From assembly GCF_019263705.2 (NCBI RefSeq), contig NZ_JADQDK010000001.1:496001-560000 (forward strand): a stretch of 64,000 nt of DNA. Reading direction: 5' to 3'. Positions 52,832 to 61,763 of the stretch are shown here, piece after piece. The position numbers and the translations under genes were made by a program. The DNA is from Pseudonocardia abyssalis (GTDB lineage: Bacteria > Actinomycetota > Actinomycetes > Mycobacteriales > Pseudonocardiaceae). Positions within the stretch are counted from its first letter, which is position 1. The number at the start of each line of letters is the position of its first letter. Below the pieces are notes generated by a model. The model searched no databases and was not told the origin of the DNA. It saw nothing but the letters and a program-made list of their open reading frames with translations.

Positions 52832-53227
52832 ATGGACTACGGAATGACGATCACCCTGGACCTGCCCTACGACAAGGCCGTCCCCGCGGTCAAGGCGGCC
52901 CTACTGGAGCAGGGTTTCGGGGTTCTCACCGAGATCGACGCCCGCGCCACCCTCAAGGAGAAGCTCGGCCACGACATGGAGCCCTACATCATTCTGGGCG
53001 CCTGCAACCCCCAGCTCGCCCACCGCGCCCTCGACGTCGACCGCCAGATCGGACTGCTACTGCCGTGCAACGTCGTGGTCCGCGCCGACGGTGACACCCG
53101 CAGCATCGTCTCGGCCCTGGACCCTCAGATCATGGTCACCATCCCCGAGCGTGAGGACCTGCGCGCCGTCGCGGACGAGGCCGGGGTGCGTATCCGCGCC
53201 GCGCTCGACGCACTCACCAGCGATTGA
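52832..53227 (+). CDS. DUF302 protein
   Basis: A 131-residue DUF302 protein (YDKAVPAVKAALLEQGFGVL, then YIILGACNPQLAHRALDVDR and GLLLPCNVVVR). Two conserved cysteines sit in GACNP and LLPCNV. DUF302 proteins often accompany sulfur and metal-stress genes; the biochemical role is not established. The ATG at 52832 lies inside the operon, 38 bp after the exporter's stop. Confidence 0.88.
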   Translation: MDYGMTITLDLPYDKAVPAVKAALLEQGFGVLTEIDARATLKEKLGHDMEPYIILGACNPQLAHRALDVDRQIGLLLPCNVVVRADGDTRSIVSALDPQIMVTIPEREDLRAVADEAGVRIRAALDALTSD

Positions 53228-53273
53228 TCTGCAGACCACAACTGGCACGACGAGACGAGGGAGTGGAACGACC

Positions 53274-53504
53274 ATGATGGACGGCTCGATGATGGGTTGG
53301 TTCTGGGTCTGGCCGACCCTGGTAGTGATCGGCCTGGTGCTGCTGGGTTACCTCGCCTACCGGCTCACCCAGAACCGCAGACCCGGCGCGGACACCGCCC
53401 CGGTGGCGGGGCCGACCTCGGCCCGGCAGATCCTCGACGAGCGCTACGCCCGCGGCGAGATCAACGACGAGGAGTACCGCCAGCGCCGCGACACGCTGAC
53501 ATGA
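53274..53504 (+). CDS. small SHOCT-domain membrane protein
   Basis: A 76-residue protein: Met-rich start (MMDGSMMGW), one helix (VWPTLVVIGLVLLGYLAYRL), then a C-terminal SHOCT motif (ARQILDERYARGEINDEEYR). SHOCT segments mediate oligomerisation. The N-terminal methionines could bind copper. It overlaps the multicopper oxidase start by 4 bp (ATGA), so they are coupled. Confidence 0.85.
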   Translation: MMDGSMMGWFWVWPTLVVIGLVLLGYLAYRLTQNRRPGADTAPVAGPTSARQILDERYARGEINDEEYRQRRDTLT

Positions 53505-54988
53505 CCCCGGCACCGATCAGCCGGCGCCGCGCGATCGTCCTGGGCGGGCTCGGCGCCGCTAGCCTCGCCATCGGCGCGACGGGCTGGGTTGCCACCGGCT
53601 CGGGCGTGAGGACGGGCGGCCGGCTGCAGCCCGCCGACACCGGAGCGGAGTTGCGCCAACCGCAGGTCCTCGACAGCGCGGACGGGCGGCTGCAGGTCGA
53701 GCTCACCGCCGCGGCGGGGGTGCGGCTGGCCGGACACGACACCCGCGCGCTGGGCTACAACGCCACCTCACCCGGGCCGACGCTACGGGTGCGCCCCGGA
53801 GACGAGCTCGCGGTGCGCCTGACCAACCGGCTCGACGAGCCGACCAACCTGCACACCCACGGGCTGCGGGTTACTCCGCAGGGCAACAGCGACAACCCGT
53901 TCTTGCGCGTCGACCCCGGCGCCTCGTTCGACTACCTCTACCGGATCCCACCTGATCACCCGGCCGGCACCTTCTGGTACCACCCGCACCACCACGGCAT
54001 GGTGGCCGGTCAGATCTTCGGCGGGCTCGCCGGCGCACTGCTGGTCGCCCCACCCGGGCCCGACCCCGACCTGCCCGTCGTCGAGGACCGGGTGCTGCTG
54101 GTCACCGACACCACCCTCGACGACGCCGGCGGGCTCGCAGAGGTGGGCGCCATGGACCGGGCGATGGGCCGCCAGGGCGAGCTGGTCCTGGTCAACGGCC
54201 AGCACGAGCCCACCATCCCCGCCGTCCCCGGTGCGACGCAGCGTTGGCGGGTCATCAACGGTTGCGTGTCCCGGGTGCTGTCGATTCGGCTCGACGGGCA
54301 CGAACTCGTCCACGTCGCCCAGGACGGCACTTTCCTGCCCGCCCCCGTCGCTGCGGACCGGGTGCTGCTCGCCCCGGGCAACCGGGCCGACGTGATCGTC
54401 CGCCCCACCGGCACCGGCACCGGCACCGGCACCGGCCGCTACCCGCTGATCGCCGAGGCCGTCGACCGCGGCGGCATGGACGAAATGATGGGCGGCGGCA
54501 CCGCGAGCAGCGGGCCGGTCACCCTCGCCACCATGGTCACCGCCGGGGCCCCGGTCACCGCACCGCCGCTGCCGACCACCCTGCCCGCCGAGACGCCCGC
54601 CGCCGGACCCGTGACCACGCGGCGAGAGATCGCCTTCCAGATGGGCATGGGCATGGGCGGAATGGCCTTCACCATCGACGGCCGCACCTTCGACCCCGAC
54701 CGCGACGACCAGAACGTCACTTTGGGCGCCACCGAGGAATGGACGATCACCAACCCCGGCCCGCTCGCACACCCGTTCCACCTGCACATATGGCCATTCA
54801 CCGTAATCGAACTCAGCGACGCCACCCCACCGGCCGGCGTACCGCAGGACGTCGTCCTCGTCCCCGCCCGCGGCTGGGTCCGGCTCCACATCCCGTTCAC
54901 CACCTACTCGGGGCGCAGCGTCTACCACTGCCACATCCTCGACCACGAAGACGCCGGGATGATGGCCACCGTCAACGTCCGCCCATGA
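53501..54988 (+). CDS. multicopper oxidase
   Basis: A 495-residue exported laccase-like oxidase. The N-terminus is Tat-like (SRRRAIVLGGLGAASLAIGA). All four copper clusters are present: NLHTHGL, WYHPHHHGM, HPFHLHIWPF and YHCHILDHEDAGMM. A GGCACC hexamer run at about 54414-54439 encodes a TGTGTGTG linker. A Met-rich patch (FQMGMGMGGMAF) suggests cuprous-ion handling. It could oxidise Cu(I) or sulfur species in the envelope; its place in a cst-type operon is unusual. Confidence 0.92.
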   Translation: MTPAPISRRRAIVLGGLGAASLAIGATGWVATGSGVRTGGRLQPADTGAELRQPQVLDSADGRLQVELTAAAGVRLAGHDTRALGYNATSPGPTLRVRPGDELAVRLTNRLDEPTNLHTHGLRVTPQGNSDNPFLRVDPGASFDYLYRIPPDHPAGTFWYHPHHHGMVAGQIFGGLAGALLVAPPGPDPDLPVVEDRVLLVTDTTLDDAGGLAEVGAMDRAMGRQGELVLVNGQHEPTIPAVPGATQRWRVINGCVSRVLSIRLDGHELVHVAQDGTFLPAPVAADRVLLAPGNRADVIVRPTGTGTGTGTGRYPLIAEAVDRGGMDEMMGGGTASSGPVTLATMVTAGAPVTAPPLPTTLPAETPAAGPVTTRREIAFQMGMGMGGMAFTIDGRTFDPDRDDQNVTLGATEEWTITNPGPLAHPFHLHIWPFTVIELSDATPPAGVPQDVVLVPARGWVRLHIPFTTYSGRSVYHCHILDHEDAGMMATVNVRP

Positions 54989-55083
54989 GCCGGAATCAGC
55001 TCCGCCGTCCGCCGCCCGCGCCTGGCCGCGGCCGTCGGCTCGATCACCAGTCAGCGCAGAACCCCTACCGACAAGGACCCCCC

Positions 55084-55674
55084 TTGGCTCACACCAGCCC
55101 CCGCCATATCGACGCAAGGACTCTTCGCGCCTGGCTGGGAAAGCGCGGCACAGTGACCGTGATCGACGTCCGCAGCCCCGCGGAGTTCGAGACCGAGCAC
55201 ATCCGCGGTTCCTACAACGTGCCGCTGACCATGGTCGGCGACCACTCCGAGCTGCTCGCTGCGCGGCTCGACCGGAGGGTCGTCCTCGTCTGCCGGTCCG
55301 GCACGCGGGCCGCGCAGGCCCATCAGCGTCTCGCCGGAGTCGGAGCCGAAGGCGTCCACGTCCTCGACGGCGGCATCGCCGCGTACTCCGCAGTCGGTGG
55401 TGACGTCGTCCGTGGCCGGACCCGCTGGTCGTTGGAGCGCCAGATCCGCCTCGTCGCCGGAGCGCTGGTGCTCGCCGGGCTCGCCGCTGGGCTGCGGGTG
55501 CCGAAGGCGCGTCTTCTCACCGGTGGAATCGGCGCCGGGCTCACCGTCTCCGCGCTGACCGACACCTGCACGATGGGGCGGGTGCTGTCCGCGCTGCCGT
55601 ACAACCGCGGGCCCCGCGACCGCACGCCAGCCGAGGTACTCGCGCAGCTTCCCGTCACCCGGAAGGTGGCGTGA
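55084..55674 (+). CDS. rhodanese-DUF2892 (YgaP-like) membrane protein
   Basis: A 196-residue protein: rhodanese domain with active loop CRSGTRAAQA and VIDVRSPAEFETEHIRGSYN, then two helices of the YgaP type (WSLERQIRLVAGALVLAGLA, then SALTDTCTMGRVLSALPYNR). It is a membrane-bound sulfurtransferase. The best start is TTG at 55084 with AAGGAC upstream. It closes the persulfide-detoxification operon. Confidence 0.88.
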   Translation: MAHTSPRHIDARTLRAWLGKRGTVTVIDVRSPAEFETEHIRGSYNVPLTMVGDHSELLAARLDRRVVLVCRSGTRAAQAHQRLAGVGAEGVHVLDGGIAAYSAVGGDVVRGRTRWSLERQIRLVAGALVLAGLAAGLRVPKARLLTGGIGAGLTVSALTDTCTMGRVLSALPYNRGPRDRTPAEVLAQLPVTRKVA

Positions 55675-56040
55675 ACGTCAAGCGCACGCAACGCACAGTG
55701 CTGGATGCTCCCTGAGCGGGGCCTACGATGATCGCGGAGAGTTACGGTTGCCGAGCCGCCTCGGCGTCCGCGCTGCGCATCGCCGCCGCCTGTGCCGCCG
55801 ACCGACGATGGCCCCGGTGGCAGAGGTGGTGAGCTCGTACTGGGGCGACCGCCGACGTGGTCGTACGCCGCGGCCGGGCGGCCCACAACACTGCACCGAT
55901 CGTGGAACGCTGGAGCGATGTTTGAAAGGGTCCGGTCTAGGTAAATAGTTCTTTACCTAGTCGGTTGAGGTTCCGGTACCGGCCGGCACCGATCCCGGCA
56001 GCCGCTCGGCTTCGGCCGAGGCGACAGTGAGGGGATGCAG
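55675..56040. other. intergenic region with AT-rich palindrome
   Basis: No supported gene lies here. At 55937-55960 a perfect inverted repeat CTAGGTAAA-TAGTTC-TTTACCTAG stands out in GC-rich surroundings, about 80 bp before the CsbD gene. It may be an operator, a promoter or a terminator of the sulfur operon. Confidence 0.5.
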
Positions 56041-56217
56041 ATGAGTTTCGTGGACAAGGCCAAGAACAAGGTCGAGGAGACCCTGGGCAAGGGCAAGGTG
56101 GCCGCCGGCGAGGCCACTGACGACAAGGACCTCAAGCGCGACGGTCAGGCCGACCAGGGCAAGGCCAACGTCAAGCAGGCCGGCGAGCACGTCAAGGACG
56201 CCGTCAGGAAGCCCTGA
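56041..56217 (+). CDS. CsbD-family stress protein
   Basis: A 58-residue CsbD protein (SFVDKAKNKVEETLGKGKVA, then GQADQGKANVKQAGEHVKDA), paralogous to that at 24413. The ATG at 56041 is favoured because GAGGGG stands 6 nt before it; the ATG at 56035 directly abuts GGGG. A terminator follows, then a GlsB gene, repeating the stress pair of the left segment. Confidence 0.9.
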   Translation: MSFVDKAKNKVEETLGKGKVAAGEATDDKDLKRDGQADQGKANVKQAGEHVKDAVRKP

Positions 56218-56269
56218 GTTCTCCTGACTCGCGGTGTCCTCGACCTCGGCGGTGCCGCCGCTTCGCGCG

Positions 56270-56310
56270 AGCCCCCGCGTTGGACCCGATCCGCGCGGGG
56301 GCTTGCCTTG
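56270..56310 (+). terminator. rho-independent-type terminator
   Basis: AGCCCCCGCG at 56270-56279 pairs with CGCGGGGGCT at 56294-56303 (10 bp, 14-nt loop). TGCCTTGTT follows, T-rich for this genome. It ends the CsbD transcript. Confidence 0.75.
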
Positions 56311-56362
56311 TTCATCCGCTGCTCTTGGGAGGTATGGGCCTCCTACAACGAAGGAGTGACAC

Positions 56363-56644
56363 GTGACCGTTACCGGCATTTTCACTGCGCTCGTCGTCGG
56401 CTTGATCATCGGCGCGCTGGCGCGTCTGGTCCTGCCAGGCAAGCAGCCCATCCCGATCTGGCTGACCATCGTCGTCGGTGCGCTGGGCGCGGTCCTGGGC
56501 ACCTTGTTGGCCCAGAATCTCGGCGTCGCGGTCACCCCCGGCATCGACTGGATCGAGATCGTCCTGCAGATCGCCATCGCCGCCGTCGGGGTCGCCCTCG
56601 TCTCCGGCCTCTACGGACGCCGCCGCCGCGGCATCCGCCACTGA
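56363..56644 (+). CDS. GlsB/YeaQ/YmgE-family stress membrane protein
   Basis: A 93-residue three-helix membrane protein (GIFTALVVGLIIGALARLVL, then LTIVVGALGAVLGTLLAQNL). The GTG start lies behind AAGGAG. It is the partner of the CsbD gene upstream and a paralogue of the gene at 23971. Confidence 0.88.
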   Translation: MTVTGIFTALVVGLIIGALARLVLPGKQPIPIWLTIVVGALGAVLGTLLAQNLGVAVTPGIDWIEIVLQIAIAAVGVALVSGLYGRRRRGIRH

Positions 56645-56662
56645 CCCCGAAGAGAGCTGATC

Positions 56663-56830
56663 ATGATTGCGTTCCTCGCTGTACTACTCGTCATCTGGCT
56701 GGTCGTGGCTGTCATCGGCGCGATCATCGAAGGGCTGTTCTGGCTCACCGTCCTCGGTGCTGTGCTGTTCTTGGCCACCGGCGGCTACCTCTACCTCAAG
56801 CGACGGTCCGGGCCGCGGTCAGTGCGCTGA
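56663..56830 (+). CDS. very small membrane protein
   Basis: A 55-residue protein with two hydrophobic helices (MIAFLAVLLVIWLVVAVIGA, then LFWLTVLGAVLFLATGGYLY) and a basic end (LKRRSGPRSVR). AGAGAG lies before the ATG, 18 bp after the GlsB stop. Similar mini-proteins are found next to stress-membrane genes in actinobacteria. The function is unknown. Confidence 0.75.
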   Translation: MIAFLAVLLVIWLVVAVIGAIIEGLFWLTVLGAVLFLATGGYLYLKRRSGPRSVR

Positions 56831-56878
56831 GCGACCTCGACTTCACCCGTCTCGACGACCGGAAGGGAGTGGCCTCTC

Positions 56879-57560
56879 GTGGGCTTGCTCGACAAGATCT
56901 TCGGAACAGACCCCGCACGTCAGCGTGACGATGGCCGCGACGCCCACGGGCGCACCGCCGATCCGGGTGGGCACGTTTCCCCCGCGACGGGGCCGCGGGC
57001 GCCGGATCAGCGGGGCGCGGGCCTCGACCGGGATGAGGTCGCGGTGGAGCGATATCGCTACATGCTGCGCACCGCGCCCCCGGAGACCGTGGAACAGGCC
57101 CACGCCGAGGCCTTCGCCAAGCTGACTGACCCCCGAGCAGCGCCGCCAGGTGCTCACCGAGCTGAGCGCCTCGACCCCGGAGCCCGAGCGGGACACCGCC
57201 GATGATCCGCAGTCACTGGCCCGCACGGCCACCCGCGCGGAGATGCGCGAGCCCGGAACGATGGAACGCACCCTGGGCGCCAACCGGGGTGCGGGCATGG
57301 GCATGGGTGGGATGCTGGCGGGTTCCCTGCTGGCGAGTGTCGCCGGGGCGTTCATCGGCACCTCGATCGCCGGCGCGTTCCTCGACGACCCGAGCCAGGA
57401 CGCCAGTGGTGACGGCGCGGGTGAGGGCGAGGACTCCGGTGGCGATATGGGAGGCGACGGCGAGATGACCGGCGGGGACGATCCGGCCGGTGCGGAATTC
57501 GGCGATGCGGGTATGGGGGATGGCGGGTTCGACGACGTCGGCGGGGATCTCGGTATCTGA
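56879..57560 (+). pseudogene. Gly/Asp-rich stress-cluster protein split by a 4-bp duplication
   Basis: The first frame (GTG 56879) reads MGLLDKIFGTDPARQRDDGR and later VERYRYMLRTAPPETVEQAH. At about 57,121-57,130 CTGACTGACCCC contains a duplicated TGAC. Without one copy the frame continues as KLTPEQRRQVLTELSASTPE into GMGMGGMLAGSLLASVAGAF (a membrane segment) and a Gly/Asp-rich tail ending at 57560. No named domain is recognised. The second half could be translated alone from GTG 57150. Confidence 0.7.
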
Positions 57561-57647
57561 CGTGCTGTGCTCGCCGCGACGGGTGCCGGCTCGTCGACCG
57601 AGACCTGCGTGCGCCGCTGGTTTCTGTCCCGTTGACCAGGAGGTCTG

Positions 57648-58496
57648 GTGGAACTGCTGAGCAACCCCGAGCTGTGGATCGCGTTCGCCAGCCTGCTGTT
57701 GCTGGAGATCGTGCTCGGGATCGACAACGTCGTGTTCATCTCGATCCTGGCCGGCAAGCTCCCCGCCCATCAGCAGAAGCGGGCCCGGACCATTGGGCTA
57801 CTGCTCGCGCTGGTCACCCGGATCCTGCTGCTGTTCTCGCTGTCGTGGCTGATCGGGCTGACCGCGCCCCTGTTCACCATTCTGGGCCAGGAGATCTCCG
57901 GCCGGGACCTGATCCTGATCCTGGGCGGGCTGTTCCTGCTCGGCAAGAGCACGTACGAGATCCATGACCGGCTCGAAGGCTCTGACGGGCATGGTCCCGG
58001 GGCCGGGCAGGCATCGTTCGCCGCGGTCCTGGGTCAGATCGTGGTGCTCGACGTGGTGTTCTCGCTGGACTCGGTGATCACCGCGGTCGGGATGGTCGAC
58101 GAGCTGTACATCATGGTCGCCGCGGTGATGATCGCCATCGGGATCATGCTGGTATCGGCCGGGTTCATCAGCGACTTCGTCAACCGCCACCCCACGGTGA
58201 AGATGCTGGCGCTGGCGTTCCTGCTGCTGATCGGGGCCAGCCTGGTCGCCGAAGGCTTCGACGCCGGCCTGCCCAAGGGCTACGTCTACGGCCCGATCGC
58301 GTTCGCGATCCTGGTCGAGGTCCTCAACCTGCGCTACCAGACCGTGGCTGCCCGACGCCGAGCCCGCCGGACCGAGACCTCGGCGGAGCCGGTCGAGCCG
58401 GTCCACCTGCGCCCGGCCTACGTCAAGAGCGGGCCGCAAACCACCCCCGCTCCCGCCCCGGACCGTGATCCGCAGGGCCACCATCCACCCACATGA
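57648..58496 (+). CDS. TerC-family integral membrane protein
   Basis: A 282-residue protein with seven to nine helices and the TerC acidic motifs inside the membrane (LEIVLGIDNVVFISI near residue 20, VVFSLDSVITAVGM near residue 137). TerC proteins export Mn2+ or aid metalation of exported enzymes, and the name comes from tellurite resistance. The C-terminal 40 residues are a hydrophilic Pro-rich tail. GAGG precedes the GTG. It fits the cation and stress theme of this segment. Confidence 0.9.
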   Translation: MELLSNPELWIAFASLLLLEIVLGIDNVVFISILAGKLPAHQQKRARTIGLLLALVTRILLLFSLSWLIGLTAPLFTILGQEISGRDLILILGGLFLLGKSTYEIHDRLEGSDGHGPGAGQASFAAVLGQIVVLDVVFSLDSVITAVGMVDELYIMVAAVMIAIGIMLVSAGFISDFVNRHPTVKMLALAFLLLIGASLVAEGFDAGLPKGYVYGPIAFAILVEVLNLRYQTVAARRRARRTETSAEPVEPVHLRPAYVKSGPQTTPAPAPDRDPQGHHPPT

Positions 58497-58589
58497 CGAC
58501 ACCCCGCCAGCCGCCGAGCGGACCTGACAGGAAGGAATCCTGCCGCACCCGCTACGACCGAGCTTGCGCCTCCACGGGGAGCGGCACCG

Positions 58590-59228
58590 GTGACGGAGTG
58601 GGTGCTCGGCCTGTTCGACACCCTGGGCGCCGCCGGGGTCGGCCTCCTGATCTTCCTGGACAACTTCTTCCCACCGATCCCGTCGGAGGTGGTGCTCCCG
58701 CTGGCCGGGTTCCGGGCCCGGACCGGGGCGATCGATCCGGTGTTGGTCTGGCCCGCCGCGACCGCGGGCGCGGTGGCCGGTTCGCTGGTCGTGTACTACC
58801 TCGGGGTGTGGTTGGGCTACGACCGGCTCCACGACCTCGCCGGGCGGCGCTGGTTCGTCATCGCGAGCCGGCGCGATCTCGAACGCGGCCGGGACCTGTT
58901 CGACCGGCACGGCGGGAAGATGGTGCTGCTGGGCCGCTGTATCCCGTTCGTCCGCAGCGTCATCTCCGTCCCGGCCGGTGTCGCCGGTATGCCGGTGTGC
59001 CGGTTCTTGCTGCTGACCACCATCGGCAGCGGCATTTGGAACGCCCTACTCATCGGTCTGGGCTGGTACCTGGGCGAGAACTGGACCGTCCTGGAGGAAT
59101 GGACCGGCGTGGCCAGCAGCGTCGTCGTCGGGCTCGTCCTCGTCGCGGTGGGTGTACTCGTCCTACGACGCGCTTCCTCGCGCCGAGCTACCGGGACCTC
59201 GACGACGGCTCACAGGGACGCGAATTGA
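58590..59228 (+). CDS. DedA-family membrane protein
   Basis: A 212-residue DedA/SNARE-associated protein: the re-entrant start FFPPIPSEVVLPLAGFRA, the helix GAVAGSLVVYYLGVWLGYDR, the conserved GRCIPFVRSVISVPAGVAGM and a C-terminal helix. DedA proteins are scramblases or transporters of polyprenyl-phosphate and phospholipid. GTG start. The next feature is the conserved CNNM leader. Confidence 0.9.
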   Translation: MTEWVLGLFDTLGAAGVGLLIFLDNFFPPIPSEVVLPLAGFRARTGAIDPVLVWPAATAGAVAGSLVVYYLGVWLGYDRLHDLAGRRWFVIASRRDLERGRDLFDRHGGKMVLLGRCIPFVRSVISVPAGVAGMPVCRFLLLTTIGSGIWNALLIGLGWYLGENWTVLEEWTGVASSVVVGLVLVAVGVLVLRRASSRRATGTSTTAHRDAN

Positions 59229-59234
59229 TGCACT

Positions 59235-59298
59235 CACAGCAAGCGAAAGTCCCTGATGTCCGATTCCATGAGTCCGTGGACCATCTCGAACCGCTGCG
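59235..59298 (+). promoter_or_regulatory. conserved 5' leader upstream of the CNNM operon, copy B
   Basis: It aligns without gaps to the leader of copy A and keeps the same 52-nt distance from ATGTCC to the CNNM GTG. The hairpin CCATG-AGTC-CGTGG at 59266-59279 corresponds to CCATG-GGCG-CATGG in copy A. Confidence 0.45.
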
Positions 59299-59307
59299 AG
59301 GCCGACC

Positions 59308-60633
59308 GTGTTGATCGAGTGGGTGCTGCTGGCCGTCGCGGTCGCGCTGGTGGCCGCCAACGCGCTGTTCGTCGCCGCGGAGTTCAGCCTGGTGACCGTC
59401 GACCGGTCCACCGTGGAACGTGCCGCCAAGGACGGAGACCGCGGTGCGGAGGGTGTGCTGGCCGCGCTGCGGTCGCTGTCCACCCAGCTCTCGGGTGCGC
59501 AGCTGGGCATCACCGTGACCAGCCTGATCGTCGGGTTCCTCGCCGAGCCATCGGTCGCCGCCCTGCTCGGCCCGGTTCTGACCGCATGGGGTCTGCCCGA
59601 GGCCACCTCGGCCGCCCTCGCGATCGGGCTGGCGTTGGTGCTGGCGACGTTCGTGCAGATGGTGTTCGGGGAGCTGGTGCCCAAGAACCTGGCGATCGCG
59701 AGGCCGCTGCCGGTGGCGAAGGCCGTGGCCGGGGCCCAGCGCGGCTTCTCCCGGGCCGCCGGTCCACTGCTGCGGTTGCTCAACGGTGCCGCCAACCGGG
59801 TCGTGCGGCTGCTGGGCATCGAGCCGCAGGAGGAGCTGCGCTCGGCCCGCTCCCCGCAGGAGCTGGGGTCGCTGGTGCGCCGCTCCGCGCAGCAGGGGGT
59901 GCTGGCCGGGCCGACCGCGGAGCTGGTCACCCGCTCGCTCGCCTTCGGTGACCGCACCGCCGCCGACGTGATGTCGCCGCGGTTCCAGGTGACGTTCCTG
60001 TCCACCACCGACTCCGCTGACGCCGTGCTCGACGCGGTGGACCGCACCGGCTACTCGCGGTTCCCGGTGCTGCGCGGCGGGGTCGACAGCGTGGTCGGGA
60101 TCGTGCACGTCAAGCACGCCCTGGGCGTGCCCGAGCCGGAGCGGGACCGCCGCACCGTAGGGGAGCTGATGGTGGACCCGCTGCCGGTACCAGGCAGCCA
60201 GGAGCTCGATCCGCTGCTGCGGCAGCTGCGCGGCCAGGGCCTGCAGATGGCGGTGGTCGTCGACGAGTACGGCGGCACCGCGGGGGTGGTGACGCTGGAG
60301 GACCTGATCGAGGAGATCGTCGGGGACATCGCCGACGAGCACGACCCCGGCGGGGACCGGGCCCGCCGTACCGACGGTGGTTGGTCCCTGTCGGGCCTGC
60401 TACGGCCCGACGAGGTCGCCGAGGTTACCGGTGTTGGACTGCCCGATGGTGAGGACTTCGACAGCCTCGGCGGGCTGGTCGTCGACCGGCTCGGGCGGGT
60501 TCCGCGGGCAGGGGACGCGGTGACCGAGGAGGTCGACCACCAGCGGGTGCACCTGCGCGTCGAGCAGATGGACGGCTGGCGGGTCGACCGCGTCGAGATG
60601 CGCGTCGAGGAACGGGAGCCGACCGATGGGTGA
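59308..60633 (+). CDS. CNNM-CBS-CorC protein, first of pair, copy B
   Basis: A 441-residue paralogue of 37995-39323, similar along its full length. It has CNNM (AANALFVAAEFSLVTVDRST), CBS (YSRFPVLRGGVDSVVGIVHV, VVDEYGGTAGVVTLEDLIEE) and CorC (GEDFDSLGGLVVDRLGRVPR). GTG start. It probably takes part in divalent-cation homeostasis. It overlaps the next gene by 8 bp, the same arrangement as copy A. Confidence 0.93.
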   Translation: MLIEWVLLAVAVALVAANALFVAAEFSLVTVDRSTVERAAKDGDRGAEGVLAALRSLSTQLSGAQLGITVTSLIVGFLAEPSVAALLGPVLTAWGLPEATSAALAIGLALVLATFVQMVFGELVPKNLAIARPLPVAKAVAGAQRGFSRAAGPLLRLLNGAANRVVRLLGIEPQEELRSARSPQELGSLVRRSAQQGVLAGPTAELVTRSLAFGDRTAADVMSPRFQVTFLSTTDSADAVLDAVDRTGYSRFPVLRGGVDSVVGIVHVKHALGVPEPERDRRTVGELMVDPLPVPGSQELDPLLRQLRGQGLQMAVVVDEYGGTAGVVTLEDLIEEIVGDIADEHDPGGDRARRTDGGWSLSGLLRPDEVAEVTGVGLPDGEDFDSLGGLVVDRLGRVPRAGDAVTEEVDHQRVHLRVEQMDGWRVDRVEMRVEEREPTDG

Positions 60634-61681
60634 CTGGGGCGGAGTTCTGCTGGGGCTGCTGCTGCTCGCCGGCAACGCGTTCTTCGTCGGCGCGGAGTTC
60701 GCGCTGATCTCCGCGCGGCGCACGCAGATCGAGCCGCGCGCCGAGCAGGGCTCGCGTGCTGCGCGGACCACGCTGCGGGCGATGGAGAACGTGTCGCTGA
60801 ACATGGCGTGCGCCCAGCTGGGCATCACCGCGTGCTCGCTGGGGTTGGGTGCGGTGGGTGAGCCGGCCGTCGCGCACTTGTTGGAGGTGCCGTTCGCCGC
60901 GGTCGGGCTGCCGGAGCCGCTGGTCTACCCGGTCTCGTTCGCGATCGCGCTGGCGATCGTGGTGTTCCTGCACATGGTGCTGGGCGAGATGGTGCCCAAG
61001 AACATCGCGATCGCCGGTCCGGAGCGGGCCGCGCTCGTCCTGGCACCACCCCTGGCGCTGGTCACGATGATCCTCAAGCCGGTGATCTTCTCGTTGAACG
61101 CGGTGTCGAACGGGGTGTTGCGGCTGATGAAGGTGACCCCCCGAGACGAGGTCGCCACCACCTTCACCTCCGACGAGGTAGGCGGGCTGATCGCCGAGTC
61201 GCGGCAGGAGGGCCTGCTCGACGACGACGAGCAGGAGCTGCTCACCGGGGCGCTGGCGTTCGACGAGCTGACCGTGGACTCCGTGCTGCTGCCCCGCGAC
61301 GAGCTCGTAGTGATCGACTCCGCAGCCACCGGGGAGCAGGTCCAGCATGCCACCGCGCGCAGTGGATTCTCCCGGTTCCCGGTGGTCAACGCGAACGGCG
61401 ACCCGGTGGGCTACCTGCACGTCAAGGACGCCCTGGCACACCGGCACGGCGACACCCGCACGGCCGGGGAGCTCGCGCGCCCGTGGCCGACGCTCGCCCC
61501 GGACGACTCCCTGCGCGACGCACTGGCCGCTATGCGCGATACCGGTGCGCACCTGGCCGCCGTTCCGGCGCCGAAGGGCGGGCTCGCCGGGGTGGTCGCA
61601 CTGGAGGATGTGCTGGAACGGCTGGTCGGGAACATCAGCGACGGGGCCGCCACACCTGTCGCGTCCCAGCGCAGCACGTGA
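60626..61681 (+). CDS. CNNM-CBS membrane protein, second of pair, copy B
   Basis: A 351-residue paralogue of 36932-38002 (FFVGAEFALISARRTQIEPR, FLHMVLGEMVPKNIAIAGPE, SGFSRFPVVNANGDPVGYLH, GGLAGVVALEDVLERLVGNI), again without the CorC domain. The pairing of a long and a short CNNM protein suggests they form a heteromer. Confidence 0.92.
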   Translation: MGDWGGVLLGLLLLAGNAFFVGAEFALISARRTQIEPRAEQGSRAARTTLRAMENVSLNMACAQLGITACSLGLGAVGEPAVAHLLEVPFAAVGLPEPLVYPVSFAIALAIVVFLHMVLGEMVPKNIAIAGPERAALVLAPPLALVTMILKPVIFSLNAVSNGVLRLMKVTPRDEVATTFTSDEVGGLIAESRQEGLLDDDEQELLTGALAFDELTVDSVLLPRDELVVIDSAATGEQVQHATARSGFSRFPVVNANGDPVGYLHVKDALAHRHGDTRTAGELARPWPTLAPDDSLRDALAAMRDTGAHLAAVPAPKGGLAGVVALEDVLERLVGNISDGAATPVASQRST

Positions 61682-61763
61682 ACGAGCGACGGCGATGATG
61701 GTCGTCATGGACGACGCAGGCCGAGGGACCCACGTTCGCTGCTGTGCTGGTCGGGTGGGCTGA

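Noticed and set aside
61682..61763. Small peptide frame between CNNM and YidH genes in copy B
   Set aside because: The matching gap in copy A gives an unrelated peptide, so coding is not conserved.
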